Of a stretch of DNA of 64,000 nt, positions 35,705 to 47,800 are shown in pieces (position 1 is the stretch's first letter; the number at the start of each line of letters is the position of its first letter). The notes beneath the pieces are model-generated. The model was given only the letters and a program-made list of their open reading frames with translations. It had not been told where the DNA came from and did not search any database. The stretch spans positions 3,162,001 to 3,226,000 of the forward strand of contig JALJCQ010000001.1 in the NCBI GenBank assembly GCA_023091665.1. Reading direction: 5' to 3'. The position numbers were made by a program, and so were the translations under genes. This stretch comes from Pythium myriotylum (taxonomy: Eukaryota > Oomycota > Peronosporomycetes > Pythiales > Pythiaceae).

Positions 35705-38023
35705 CTAGATTTCCAGAACTAAATGCCGACTCGATGGACTACTTTCTGTTGAATGGTGCCTCACGTAATGGCTTCCATCGGACCGCTGCGACTCCACGAT
35801 TGGTGTAAGTTGGTAATCGAGTCGTGGGCAAGACTCCCTCCTTGGCTCTGTGAGAATCATAGCTTGCACGTTGTGGCTTGGCGGTGTGATCTTTCGGTAC
35901 AGCGTACATCGCTGGACTTGGCGCCCGATGACGATAATAGAGAACAACATAACCAGGATCACGGCACCAGCGACACTGAGTGTGATCTCAGGGCCGCCGT
36001 TATCATCCTTTCCGTCGAAGCGGGCTGTCGGGTCGGTGATAGAACCCGGACCCCGCGGCTTTGGCGCGGTCGAAGACGTCGTGCACCTCGGACCTTGCCA
36101 GTCTGGAACACTGCAGATGCAGCGACCGAGTGTACATGCTCCGGCAGCCTCGCCTTTGGCGGTACAGTCCGCGTCTGACGAGCAGAACGCCTTGCCCATT
36201 ACCTCCACAACGGGATTCAATTTGTTTTCGTACTCACGCTTGTGATCTTCGATCCATCGTGCAGTTGGGTGAGATATCGGGTCGCAGCCTACGCTCATGG
36301 ATGAAGAAGAAGACACGTCTTGGTACACACGGATGTGGTCGATTTTCAAATCCAGAGGAAACTGGTCGCAAACAAGCTCGTCGCTCTTTGTCGAGTTGGA
36401 GATCGAGGCGTTACCAGAACTCTTGCATTCATGTCCTGCGTTAGGTGGCTCAGCACTCCATGACGATGACAAAGCGACGTTCATGATCAAATACATAGGT
36501 TCTTGTGGGAGGATTTTCGACGGATTGCTCTTGTCTGCATCCTGAGGCGGTTTCGTGACCGTCTCGGCTGGAATCTCAAACATGGGTTGTCCTTCGAGCA
36601 TCCAGCGGATATATCCGTACCTTCCGGGAACCCACTCGACTTGGTAACTCACGAATTCAGCGTACATTGCTAAGTGGATTGGCCAATTCGCGGAGATCGC
36701 ATCCATTCGGTACTTGAACGAGTCCTGCGAGGTGTTTTTCGGTGGTGCTTCTGCACGCGTTGCTGGGGTGACACAGTCTGGATCTTTATTGGTCGGATTG
36801 CAAACCTGTGCTCCGTGGTACGGGTTCATCTGAGCAAAGCACGAGCCGTCTGGATTAATCCCCCAATGGGAACCGTATTTGGAGCTGCTAGGGCCGACAG
36901 CGGAGAGATCCGAGTTGATATCGAACGATGCTGGACACTTGTCGTAGTCACATTTGTTTGCAGAAATACCCGAACTCAAAGAGGCCTTGATGTTGTCAAG
37001 GGACTGCGTTCCCAGGCTGCCGTCATTGGCGCACAAGGGATTGAAGGCATATCGGAGACCCTGATACCAGCTCCTGTGGGTACGTGACGCGTACGCGTCG
37101 GTCGGGACGCCGACAATGTTCGATCCGCGTGTTGTACAGCTAGAGTTATAAACGCATGTTGGCGTTTCGCCTATGATCCGGCGAAACTTGGGTGGCATAC
37201 CAGGGCTGATTTGCATTGACGACGAGATCTTGAGTCCGCCTCCTTCGAATATGTTGATCTGTGGAGCCCCCCGGCCTTGCTTCGGGTTCATGCCGGACCC
37301 AGGATCGGTGTTGCAGGCGCTGATACGTTGATTCAGTGGGTCAAACACCTGAGGCTCGCACGCGTCGTACGAAAAGGGCCACATACGACGCATTGACTCG
37401 GGAAATAGAACGCGCCCGAGGTTCCCCATGAGCCACACGCCAGGCCAAGTCGGATAGAAAGCTGGCGTTCTGACTCGCGACGTGGCGCCATTGGCAAGGT
37501 CTGGGTTCCTTGACTTAGTGTTAACGGCACCAGGGAGCTGGGCTCGTACCTCCACCATACCACCTTGGAAGCAGAATTTGTTCCAACTCTGAACCATTGC
37601 AGACTGGTAGTATAACGTAACACTCTGCATTCCTGGGGGCGTGAGCGAGTCATTCCACACACTGATAGTGCGTGGTTTGCGGATTGCTTGGAGCTTCATG
37701 TAGCAGACGATATCATTCTGACACTCGGTGGTCGCGAGTTCACGTGAGTAGTACTCGAGTGCGTCGCTCGCGCCGTCATGCGACTCCATCGCCGTCCACA
37801 TATGGTCATCACCGGGCGAGAATGTTCGGTTGGGCGAGTTGAACTCGTCGCTCATCACGAGCTCCCACTTGTCGCCTCGGGAGGAGGTGTACACGAGCGC
37901 ATCTGCTGGTGTCTGCGGGTCCACCCATACGCGCACTCCGGACGCCGCCCGCTCGTCTTCGTACGCTGCAGCTTGAGCGAATAGTCCGATACAAACAATC
38001 ACAGCGAGCCTTCTCAGCAGCAT
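35705..38023 (-). CDS. SKN1/KRE6-type GH16 protein 4, altered catalytic motif
   Basis: 772 residues, convergent with copy 3 with only 35 bp between coding ends. Signal peptide (MLLRRLAVIVCIGLFAQAAA), SKN1/GH16 domain, EGF-like module (CTLGRCICSVPDWQGPRC), transmembrane helix (ITLSVAGAVILVMLFSIIVIG) and a Ser/Arg-rich cytosolic tail ending in LVLEI. The GH16 signature is QINIFE: the first glutamate (255) is Q and the aspartate (257) is N, while E260 is retained. The usual nucleophile is therefore missing. The codon third positions are less GC-rich than in copies 1-3, suggesting different expression or age. Confidence 0.92.
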   Translation of the reverse strand: MLLRRLAVIVCIGLFAQAAAYEDERAASGVRVWVDPQTPADALVYTSSRGDKWELVMSDEFNSPNRTFSPGDDHMWTAMESHDGASDALEYYSRELATTECQNDIVCYMKLQAIRKPRTISVWNDSLTPPGMQSVTLYYQSAMVQSWNKFCFQGGMVEVRAQLPGAVNTKSRNPDLANGATSRVRTPAFYPTWPGVWLMGNLGRVLFPESMRRMWPFSYDACEPQVFDPLNQRISACNTDPGSGMNPKQGRGAPQINIFEGGGLKISSSMQISPGMPPKFRRIIGETPTCVYNSSCTTRGSNIVGVPTDAYASRTHRSWYQGLRYAFNPLCANDGSLGTQSLDNIKASLSSGISANKCDYDKCPASFDINSDLSAVGPSSSKYGSHWGINPDGSCFAQMNPYHGAQVCNPTNKDPDCVTPATRAEAPPKNTSQDSFKYRMDAISANWPIHLAMYAEFVSYQVEWVPGRYGYIRWMLEGQPMFEIPAETVTKPPQDADKSNPSKILPQEPMYLIMNVALSSSWSAEPPNAGHECKSSGNASISNSTKSDELVCDQFPLDLKIDHIRVYQDVSSSSSMSVGCDPISHPTARWIEDHKREYENKLNPVVEVMGKAFCSSDADCTAKGEAAGACTLGRCICSVPDWQGPRCTTSSTAPKPRGPGSITDPTARFDGKDDNGGPEITLSVAGAVILVMLFSIIVIGRQVQRCTLYRKITPPSHNVQAMILTEPRRESCPRLDYQLTPIVESQRSDGSHYVRHHSTESSPSSRHLVLEI

Positions 38024-38877
38024 AACTTTCGCGACGCGAAGCGAGACGGTTGAGAAATGGCGGATCTTGAGGGACGCGTGGTCTCCATCGTTTCTTGGCG
38101 CCAGAGTAAGCCGGGTGCCGAGCCGTCTCGCAATCTCATTCGAAGCTACCGTATGGGCCGCTTCGCGAGGCCATCGCGTCGGTTGCGAACTGAACGCCGC
38201 GAGTGTGACGTAACGCCCTCAACGATCTTACTCGGCAAGTCAACCCGATCGACCAGAGAAGAGTTCGCGCTGCTCGACCCAATGGGATTATTGACACACC
38301 GGTCCCTTTGACACGCGCCGTCCCAGGGCAACCACCCAAGAACGCCGCGGGATCGCGTCTCTACTATAACGAGAGATACACCGAACGATTCGTATTCATT
38401 TCTTCTTCGTGGGCTGATTACGTTCGCAGGTGGAGGCATGTAGCGACACTTCCAGCACCATTCCGTTTGGGAATGCTTACGTCGAGGTTACGGTCTCCGC
38501 TGAACTCGTCAAAGAGGTTACACCAGGAATGGATACATCGACCATCATTCTCTTTCTGCGACCTTCGCGCGACCGTGTCTGGCATCAGGTTGAACTAACC
38601 ATCATTCTGTGTCGTGCCGTGTGGACGATGCGGTTGCGCGAAGGTCTTCTGAACGTGTTCTTCCCTTGGTAACCTATCGACAATTCGAAAACTACGGCGA
38701 AGAAACCCAGTGCGTTGCACTTCAACGCACCGACCGGAAGCGAGCTGCGTGGAGGGAGGCGACCCACGGACGGCGACACCTCTCCCGCCACGAGCGTCGA
38801 GACCTCTGCGCAGGCGTGGACCCGCGTGGAAGCGCGCGCGAACGACCTTTCCAACCGTGTGATCGCGACTCGGAACG
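38024..38877. promoter_or_regulatory. Divergent region between SKN1 copy 4 and EPG5
   Basis: 854 bp between divergent starts. Short frames exist on both strands but look like chance (Arg/Ser-rich). Presumed to hold two promoters. Confidence 0.45.
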
Positions 38878-41800
38878 ATGGAGGCGGTGCGGAGAAAGCA
38901 GCCCAAGAAGACCAAGCACAAGCCCGCGGCGAATGACGCTCTTGGGGGCCACGACAGCGACGGGAATGCAGCGGCGCCGAGTGGCCACGTCACTGTGACG
39001 ACTAGCGTAGATGAGGAGCGACTACCTGGCGCGACGGAACTCGCGGTGGGTCACTCGGACGAGGGGGTGGCTCTCTCATCCGAGCAGGATGCGAGTGGAG
39101 CACCCGAAGACGCGTTTGCTGGGAGAGCAATGGGATCCAAGAGGCACAGCGTCGACGAAGAGATTGCACAGAATGAGGATGATATCTTGGCGCTCTTGGG
39201 CGACGGACCCATGCCGGCGGAAGATGGGGTGGCGACAACGCTGCGAATACCCACCGCACCGCCACTTGGCGAGGTTGGTTCGCTGACTGCGACTGCTGTG
39301 CCTTCTGCACCCGACTTTGACGACTCGGGTGACGAAGAACTCCCGCCTTCGTTCGAGCTATCAAGCTCGATTCCTCAGAGCAGTGGCTTAGTCAGTGAGT
39401 TCCCACGTCCGATTCCGCTTCACGTGCACGCAGACGTTGCTGCACTCACTGATCCATCGTCGATCTCAGGCCCAGTTCTTCCTTCCGCACCGCCCGACTC
39501 AAGTGATTCACCTCTACTCCCCCCAACAAGCGACGTCGTGGTGGGATCAGCGGTACCCTCTGCTCCACTGGAGGACGATGAGATCGAGTTACCGCTGAGG
39601 TCTGATGCCCCCAGAATCGTGACGATTCCTGCTGCTCCGGCACCGCAACAAATGAGAACTCAAACGAAAGCAGAAGAGACTGCAGAGACAGTAGCGTTGA
39701 AAGCGGAAGATGACGTGGAACGAGTAAGCAAAAACGGCCATCGCGTTCGAATATCATTAGCAGAAAGGAACGTTGACAAGGCAAGTGAAACTGTAAGAGG
39801 CTCGATCGCAAAGCTTCGCGGGACTGACTCTACAAATCGGCTTTACCCAACTGTTCACCACGATCGGACCTCGAATAGCGTAGATGCAGGCCACGCCCGG
39901 CTTCCCTCCGTTGCTCGCCACACACCCGCACCGGAGAAGCATCCTGTTTTTATTAAGCTGGAACCCCACTCAAACTTTGAGATGACCTTGTTACGAGCCG
40001 CAGCTTCACAAAAGCGGCAGGAGGCCAAAATGCACAGCATCGAAATCAACAAGGGAGACTTGTATGGCCGCTTGGAACGATACTTGTACGCCGAGTACCT
40101 GCTGCACACAGCAAGTACAACTTTGGACGCTCGAAAAAAGGATGTCGATAGTCTTGTTCAAAAAGGTGAGAAAGCTGGCAGCCTCGAGGTCCGATTGGTT
40201 ACTGATCATTACTTGTCCGATTTCACAGTTTGGCTGTTGGAGTCAAAGCGTCTCTCATCGTTGAAGAAATGCGGTGACCAGGTCGACATAGAAGAAGTAT
40301 TAGAGTTCCAGACAGCTCGCTTCGATGCTCTGCAACACGCGAAGTTAAAAGCCCACTTGGAAAGTATTCGACAGCTTCGAACCGTGGAGGCTTCATTGCA
40401 CACTTTTGACCGTGCACTGTCCTATTTTCACGTGGAACAGTACATCAACGAAGTACTGCATGAGCCCGGCTTTGTGTCGTATTTGAACAAGATGAGTGCT
40501 GCAAGTGTTGTTGCAAAGGCGAAGACAAACGGCCTAGGAGACTTCGAAACTGTTCCAGAAACTATCTCATTCTATGAGCCTCTCCCAGCCGGTACAACGT
40601 TGGCATCGTCCGTTGAGCATCTCAAGTATTGCATTGACGTCATGATTTTCTTCGAAAAGAAAGTCACTGTCGACGATCGCACACTGTTTGGACGCGTGCC
40701 GCCATCATTCGCCCGAGGAGAGCTTGTGTGGGATTCAAGTTCTCCGAATAGTCGGGCAGTCAATGGTGGATCAGAAAGGAAGATTAAGTGTTACGCTTGC
40801 AGCTCCCTTAATGCGCCGATGGAACCAAATCACTGGTGCAAGTTTTGTGCAAGCTGTGGGGTTGTACTCTTCTTGCCTCCATCTTCAGTGTCGACTGTGT
40901 CAAACGACTGGTACACAAGCGTTCTGCGATTCCGTCAGTCGCTGCAAAAGTGGATATCACTCTGTCTGCGTACACTCCTCCGTCTGAGATCGCTGGTAAA
41001 CATGCCTTTCTTGCTCATGCATGTCATGTATTTGCCACGAATCGCTACAGAAGAACGGTCATGGATACTTCGTTTCCTACAGTTTCCAAGAGCCGTTGTG
41101 ACAACGAGTGGTGACTTGAAGGAAGCATGGAGCGAAGACCTGGTTGATCACTATGTTGCGATGTTGCATCTCGTATTCCATCCAGAAAAGCTGCGGAGGC
41201 TGACAACACTCGTGTCCAGTGAAATGCCTGGTCAACACAAAGTATCCAAAGGGCGTAGAGCGGATACATCGCTCGAGTGGGTACTTCTCGAGAATCCTGA
41301 AATGTTAGATCGGTGTTATCTATCTGATGAAGATTTCGTCGCAGTGATGAACCAGTTTCCTCACACCTTCGCGTTTGAACAACTGTTTAACTGCACGATG
41401 GACACAAAGAAATGCTTCAGTCGTGCTCTAGCCCTTGTGCTCGAGTTCACGCAGGGGCTAAGGTTGTTTCAGGAGTTTGAAAAATTTCCCGCTCGTGTTG
41501 CTCAGCTGCTCGGCGAGTTACTTTTCAACGCATCCATGGTCACAGCGGGTTCGTCGTCGGGCACCCGCACTGGTGAAGGGTTCTTTTACCCGACTCTGTT
41601 CGACCAGCTATTCTTGACAGCACTGCACGGATTGCTCGTAGCTGACTGCAACCGCGTAGCGTGGCGAAGTATCCGCAACTTTCCGTTCACTCCACTATCT
41701 CCACTGGCGAAATGGGATGTTCTCGGTCTGCTCTTGTTTGGCATCTCGAGCGTTCCAAGCTCAGCTAAAAACTCGGCTGGCTGGGTTCAGTTTATCGAGA

Positions 41801-44800
41801 AAGCAACCGTCGGGCGATCTGACCGAGCCATACCAGCTCGTAAGGTTTTGTGTGACCAGATTGTGGCTGATGCAGATAATGCGATGCATCTTATGCACGC
41901 AGCTGCAAGATTAGCTGCTAGTGCATCAAGTACGGACGGTGATGCACTAGGTCGAGATCTCGTGCTTGTAGCAACACAGGAGTTGTTCCTCGCTGGTTTT
42001 GCTGAGCCTGATTGTCGGAAGTCGCTTGGAGAGTCTGGAGAGCGAGCTGCGGGGCCAATCAGTACAATCTGCCTTGCGCATCCTTGGGTTATCTCAGAGC
42101 TCATTTCACTTCTATTCAAGTATCACGAATGTGCAGAAACCTGGATCAACGTTTTCGAGACGTTTCCTGTCAACAGATGGCTGCCAACGCCTGGCGATCT
42201 CACAAACCTTCAGGAATGGCTTCTACTGGACGATCCGTCAACCCCTAGGAGTTCACTCGCTCGATTTTTGCTTGATCGGATCAACTGGGAGTTTGATTTG
42301 AAGTCTGGGCATTTGTTCACAAGTGCGTTTCTGCACCGTCAAGTTGCCCTCGTCGTAGCTGAGGCTCTTTTAGTCCATCATTCGAGAAAACAACACGGCA
42401 GACAAGATTCAGCCGCACGACAAGCGAATGCAAGCACTATCATCTCACCTCCGAAGCTGAAAACTTTCACTAAGTCGATTCGTCGAGTATTTCGATGGGA
42501 GAGGTCTGTTGACTTTGAGCAGTGGTGTTGGAAACTCATGCTTAAGCTGAGATTCTACTCACCACGAACCAATCAACCTTTCGTGGAGCTCGTCGATCTA
42601 AACAACGATCGCTCACGGGAGGCATTGTTACTTCGACGATGGTTTCCTGGAGGAGCTGGCTCTGCGCTGTCTAGCCCTGCAATGATTCAGTTCTATCACG
42701 CCTACGGCGCCCAGCTCAACCCATATGGCGTCAAGAAAGAGAGCGGAGCTGTCAGTGAGAAAGACAACTCGTACAAGGCCGCGCTAGCTGGTGGAGGAAG
42801 TTCTGGGGCGCCTATTCAAGACGAGGCGACTACTGCAGCTCTCAATGGCGGTGATAGCTCCTCAGATTTAAATGACTCGGTGGAGCTGGTTTCAGCTGTC
42901 TCGGTTTCATCGACCTGTGATGTGGAGCCAATTGTTGCGTATCTGATTTGCCAATCCACGAGCTTCCTGTTCTCTGAACGAATGGATCGATGGGAGCCCC
43001 TTTTGGTGCTATTGAAGAACGGTTTCTTTGCTGCTGGAGTCAAGGTACTGGAGAATGTTCTGCCGTTGATGGCAAAACTCGATCGAGGTGCACAGAGTCT
43101 TGCATTGCAAAAGGATTTAGCCTCGACTGGTGAAGTGGTTGATCATGCTCTCAGCGTCTGCATGGCAACCATTGAAAGTATGTCAACAGACCAACTGCTG
43201 CAGTTGGTTAAAGCAATGGAGCAGCATTCTTACATGAGCATCGAGGAATGTCTACTACTCACCGAGCTTCTCCAGAAAGGCTACATCGGTGGATGGGAAA
43301 CAACTGCAAAGACGAAGGTGTTATCCAAGATAAGATTTATCCGCGAGTGTAGTTCATTCATTCACCCACTGGTACTCCCCAGCTTGATCAACGAATCATT
43401 TCCTCATTCCAGTTCAACAAGTGCCATGATGTCGACGGCAGCGATCCTCCAGGGTGCAATGTCGTGGCTGACATCGGCGCTTCGCGGAGGCCAAAGTGAC
43501 CCGCCGTCACCTTCTGTTGCACACTCTATTTCAAGTGCTATGACTATTCGAAAGTCACATTTGGTTGCGTCAGTTCCAACGGCGGCTTCAGCGCCAGCGG
43601 TCACAGCTGCGGCGGCAGCAGCTTCACTGGGTATTGTTGATGCTCCAGGTGATTACACGACGACAACTCAGCAGCTGTGCACGATGATTGAGCGCGTTTT
43701 TGAGATGTCAACAACCTCAGTTCTCACTGAATTCTCTTCGTACTGGATCAAAATGGTTCTCAGGGTTCCTCTTTGGTTCGAGCATCCCGCGTTAAGGCAC
43801 ATCGTCGATGTTCTTCTTCGGTGCAGCACGCGAGAGTACTATTCAAGTCAGCGAGGAAAGAAAAATGGGACGGTTATCGGTGCTCGGGCTGCGGTGCACA
43901 CACGCTTGGTCTCAATTTTGAGCTCTGAGTTTGCAAAGTTCTGTGACACTTTGAAGCGTCAGTCGGAGACGGAGTCTGCTGGGGTTGTTTCTGTTGACAC
44001 TGAGCTCCCCTCCGTTGTGAGCTTTCTACCAGCGTATTCGTCCATGCCAGGCTTCGCATCAATTTTTGGCGGAAACTTCGATCCATCTCAATACGTTAGC
44101 GGATGTTCGAATCTTGCATTTTGGACGCTTTTGGTCGAAGTTCGTCAAGAACTCCCATTGTTCCTTGCAATGGGTCGCCTTCTAATTAAGTATGAGCCAG
44201 CCGCAATGAAGAAGGTCGAAAAATTCAAGAAGTCAGATGGCAAGCTTGCAATTGAACTGAGCGACATCGGCTTAGCAGGGGCTACGAATCGTCTTTCCAG
44301 TCTGATATTTGGGCACATTTCGATAGAGACGTTGTCGGAGTTCAAGATCTACCGTTGGGCCGAGTACTGTCACCAACTGGAAGAGGATGATGAGATGCAG
44401 ATCTTATTTTGGCAAGTCTTTTTTGCGCTCTATTTCGCTTGCGCCGGTGGCTCAAGAGTTTTTGGGCAATATTTCTTCGATCGAGAGGAGTCTTCAAATC
44501 CAAAGCATCCCGAAATGAAGAAACTGCTTCAAGAGAAACTGCGTTCGATGACAACTTATTGCTCTAACCAGGCTCAATTGGTGTTGACAGCTACGGGAGG
44601 CAGCGTGACGGGCAAGTTAACAACTGAAGGGAAGGAACTCAAGTACCATCATTTTGTGCAGTTGTCACATCTTTACACCGCGATGGATGCGTGGCTTGAA
44701 GAGCGTGATCCGAACAAGTGGCTAAAAGACGACGAACTGGGTACTCTTCCTCGACATTTTGAAGTGGATCGCCTGAAGGAAGTATTGCGCCTGAGTGATT

Positions 44801-47800
44801 GCTTACTGAACACCTCTTCGCGTGAGAGTTTCCACTGGGAAATACTTCCTCTCTGGTTGGAATTATGTGGCTTTGATTTTCACACGAATGTTCTCAACGG
44901 TGTCCGTGCTACTAGCGAAGGGATCGAAGATGGAATCACTGCAGACGAACATCGCTCAGCCCCTGTGGATCATTTGCAAGAGGAAGATTTTGCCTTTATT
45001 GAAGACCGCGATATGAGAAGATTTAGTAGCCTAGGTAGCAGTTCTGACCACGGGCGAACCAACGATCCTCTTCGGCTTACGTCAGAGTTTCTTGGCCCAA
45101 TCTCTCTGACTGTGCTTCCTCAAGTACTGGTGGAAACCTTTCCTGATCGTTGCATCGTGAATCCGTCGATCCCCTTGAACAAGCATGCGCTGAAGACACT
45201 ATCTACAAAATTTTCGGAAACCCTGTCAATTCTTGTTGGTCTCGACGCTGAGATTCTTGATCACGTGTCGAAGCTGTACGTAAGCAAGCCTCGTGTCATC
45301 ACAGAGAGCAAGACCTGTATAGAAGGAACCAGTTGTCGCAAGCCTGCGGCTTTCCGGTTTGAGTTTACTGAATGGGCAATTGACAAACAGCTTATGGACA
45401 CTATTCAAAGCACTGTTCAACAAGCTGAAAGATACGATATGAGGTCGATGGGCGATCACGGAGCTGTGTCTTCTTCACTCGCGACTTTGCTGCTTGATAC
45501 TGAGCGGCAACGAGAAGATGTGGGACTCATGCCGGATGGAGTCGACCAGTTCTTGTGTCTCGATGCAGATGGTTTGATGCTATCGATGCAAATACTGCTC
45601 ATCGATCAAGTGGTGCAAGTGCTAGAGATAGAGGCCGAGAAGGTGAAGCGCTCGCTGGTTGAAGCTCGCGCAATTGCAAACGAGAACGCTGCGAAGGCGG
45701 TGCCGGGAGACAATTCTGATCCAGATCAAAACGATGAGAAAGAGCAAACAACCCCCGAAAGAATCGACTCAAGCGAAGACGCGGTTTTCAAGCTAGAGAA
45801 GCAAATTGAGCGCTTACATGAGAAAGGCCTGGAATGGTTCAAGCAGCTTACAGATCTGGATACGAGACTATCCAGAATGGTACCCCCTCTGCGAGAAGTT
45901 CTCTGGCGCTCGATCAAGCAGTTGGGTATCACATTTGTATGCGTTGATGAGCGGGAGACGTGTAATTTGCTCCAGCTCATGCTGGAAGACCCTTCTCGAA
46001 TCACTTTACTGAGCGAGTGTTTCGCTCCTGCAAGTGCTCCGGCTCGGTTCGTAGAGATGTTCTCGAGTCTAATGAGTGCCAGTTCTTCATCGAAGTTGTC
46101 AAGCGAAGAAAAACTGATTTTGTTGCAAAGATTTGATTTCCAAATGTGGTTGAGCACGAAAGCTCCTCATACTCCAACAAAGTTTGACCGGGACACAATT
46201 TTGACGATTATTCTAGGCGACGTCAGCGCCAACTACAGTGGACCTTCGTTACAAGACAAGAAGGCAAACGGTTTCCCAGCAATGAGTCGAAGTCGCTCGT
46301 CAGGAGCGAGCGAGAGCGAGCAAGTTCTTCGACTCTACGCAAAGTTCATCAATCATATCTGTGGTGCACATCTCGGCGATCACCTGGAGAAGGTGCTACA
46401 CGCGTTGGTTGGTGTCCATGACGATTATCGTTTCAGCAACTCGGGTGGAAGATTGCAGGATGCGGAGGAGAGTGAAAGTGCGGAACTTGCAGGGCGAATG
46501 CCCCGACCTGCTCCATCAATTATATGGGAGGCGGTTGTCAGTTTGCCGACAAGCGTCTGGACACAAATACCATACATCCAGGCAGAGGCATGCGTGAGTT
46601 TCATGAATCAGCACATGACAACACTCCGGTGGCAGGCTTCCATGGCAGAAGCGGTGAAGAAGGGACTTCACCCAATTGGAGCTTGGCAACGAAGTGGGGC
46701 ACTCAAGAGCTACCTCGACTTATTCACTCAGTTGAGTCGATCAGTGCCAGATCAGCACAGATGGGCTATGATCTCCAACTTCTTTGAGCCGCTACTGTCG
46801 ACCATCTATCAACCAGCCACAACCACTGATAGCTCTACCATCAGCTGCCCTTGGAGCGAAGAAGACTCTCTGTCCACTGGGACAACACTGTGCTCATCTT
46901 TCGTGGCAATCTGCACGGATTTTTTAAAGTCGAAAAATTCGATCGGAAAGGACGATTCGAATGGTCGTGCAGTATCGGCGCAATCCTCGTCGACAAAAGA
47001 GAAGCTCGATCTCGTGTGGGGCTACTACCTGAACACACTCATCCCGCACGCGCCCGTCCACGTCTGTAAGGGATTCCACCAGTTCCTTACACGCCTGGGC
47101 TGGGAACAGTGGTGCTTGACGATTGAGATCGTTCACCAGATGCGTGAAGTCGTTCAAACCGAGCGGCAGCAGTTGACTGCATCAGCATCTTGTGCTGATC
47201 TACGCGAGGCATCGGCATCTTCACCATACCCGTTCGTTTCTTGGATGGTTCGGGACGTCTTGTGTCGAATGACGTGGAAATCAACGGAAGATTGGCTGGC
47301 ATCCCAAACAGAGGCGGTTCGCTCTGTTTTCCTTGCCGAACTAGGAAAGCTTTGCGTCGATTTAGTCCTAGATTTGCCTCATTTCCAGCAGAAGCAACCG
47401 CGATTAAAGAGCGGCCGAGGGACACCAACAAACAGTTCGGCGAATGTGTTGCCGCCTTACTTCGTCAACTTTATCAAGCAACAGGCCTCTCTTTGGGCGA
47501 AGTGGAAGATAAACGATGCCGAACTAGAAACGCTCTTGGCCCACACATTCGAGGCTGTCATGGAACCGATTCGGGAGGTATGCACATCGGATGAATCGCT
47601 ACCATTCCCCTCCAGCCCATCTGTAGGCGTAATGCAAGATGCTTTCACGCGACTTCAGCTCGTCCTCCGTCTAGTGAGCCAAGTGACGACTTTGAACCAC
47701 GGCAAAATCCCGAAAAGAGACAGTCTGAAGCGCGGTAATCTGTTTTTCCGAATGGCCTTCACAATCTTCGAGAATGGTATCACGAGTGCAACGTCCATAG

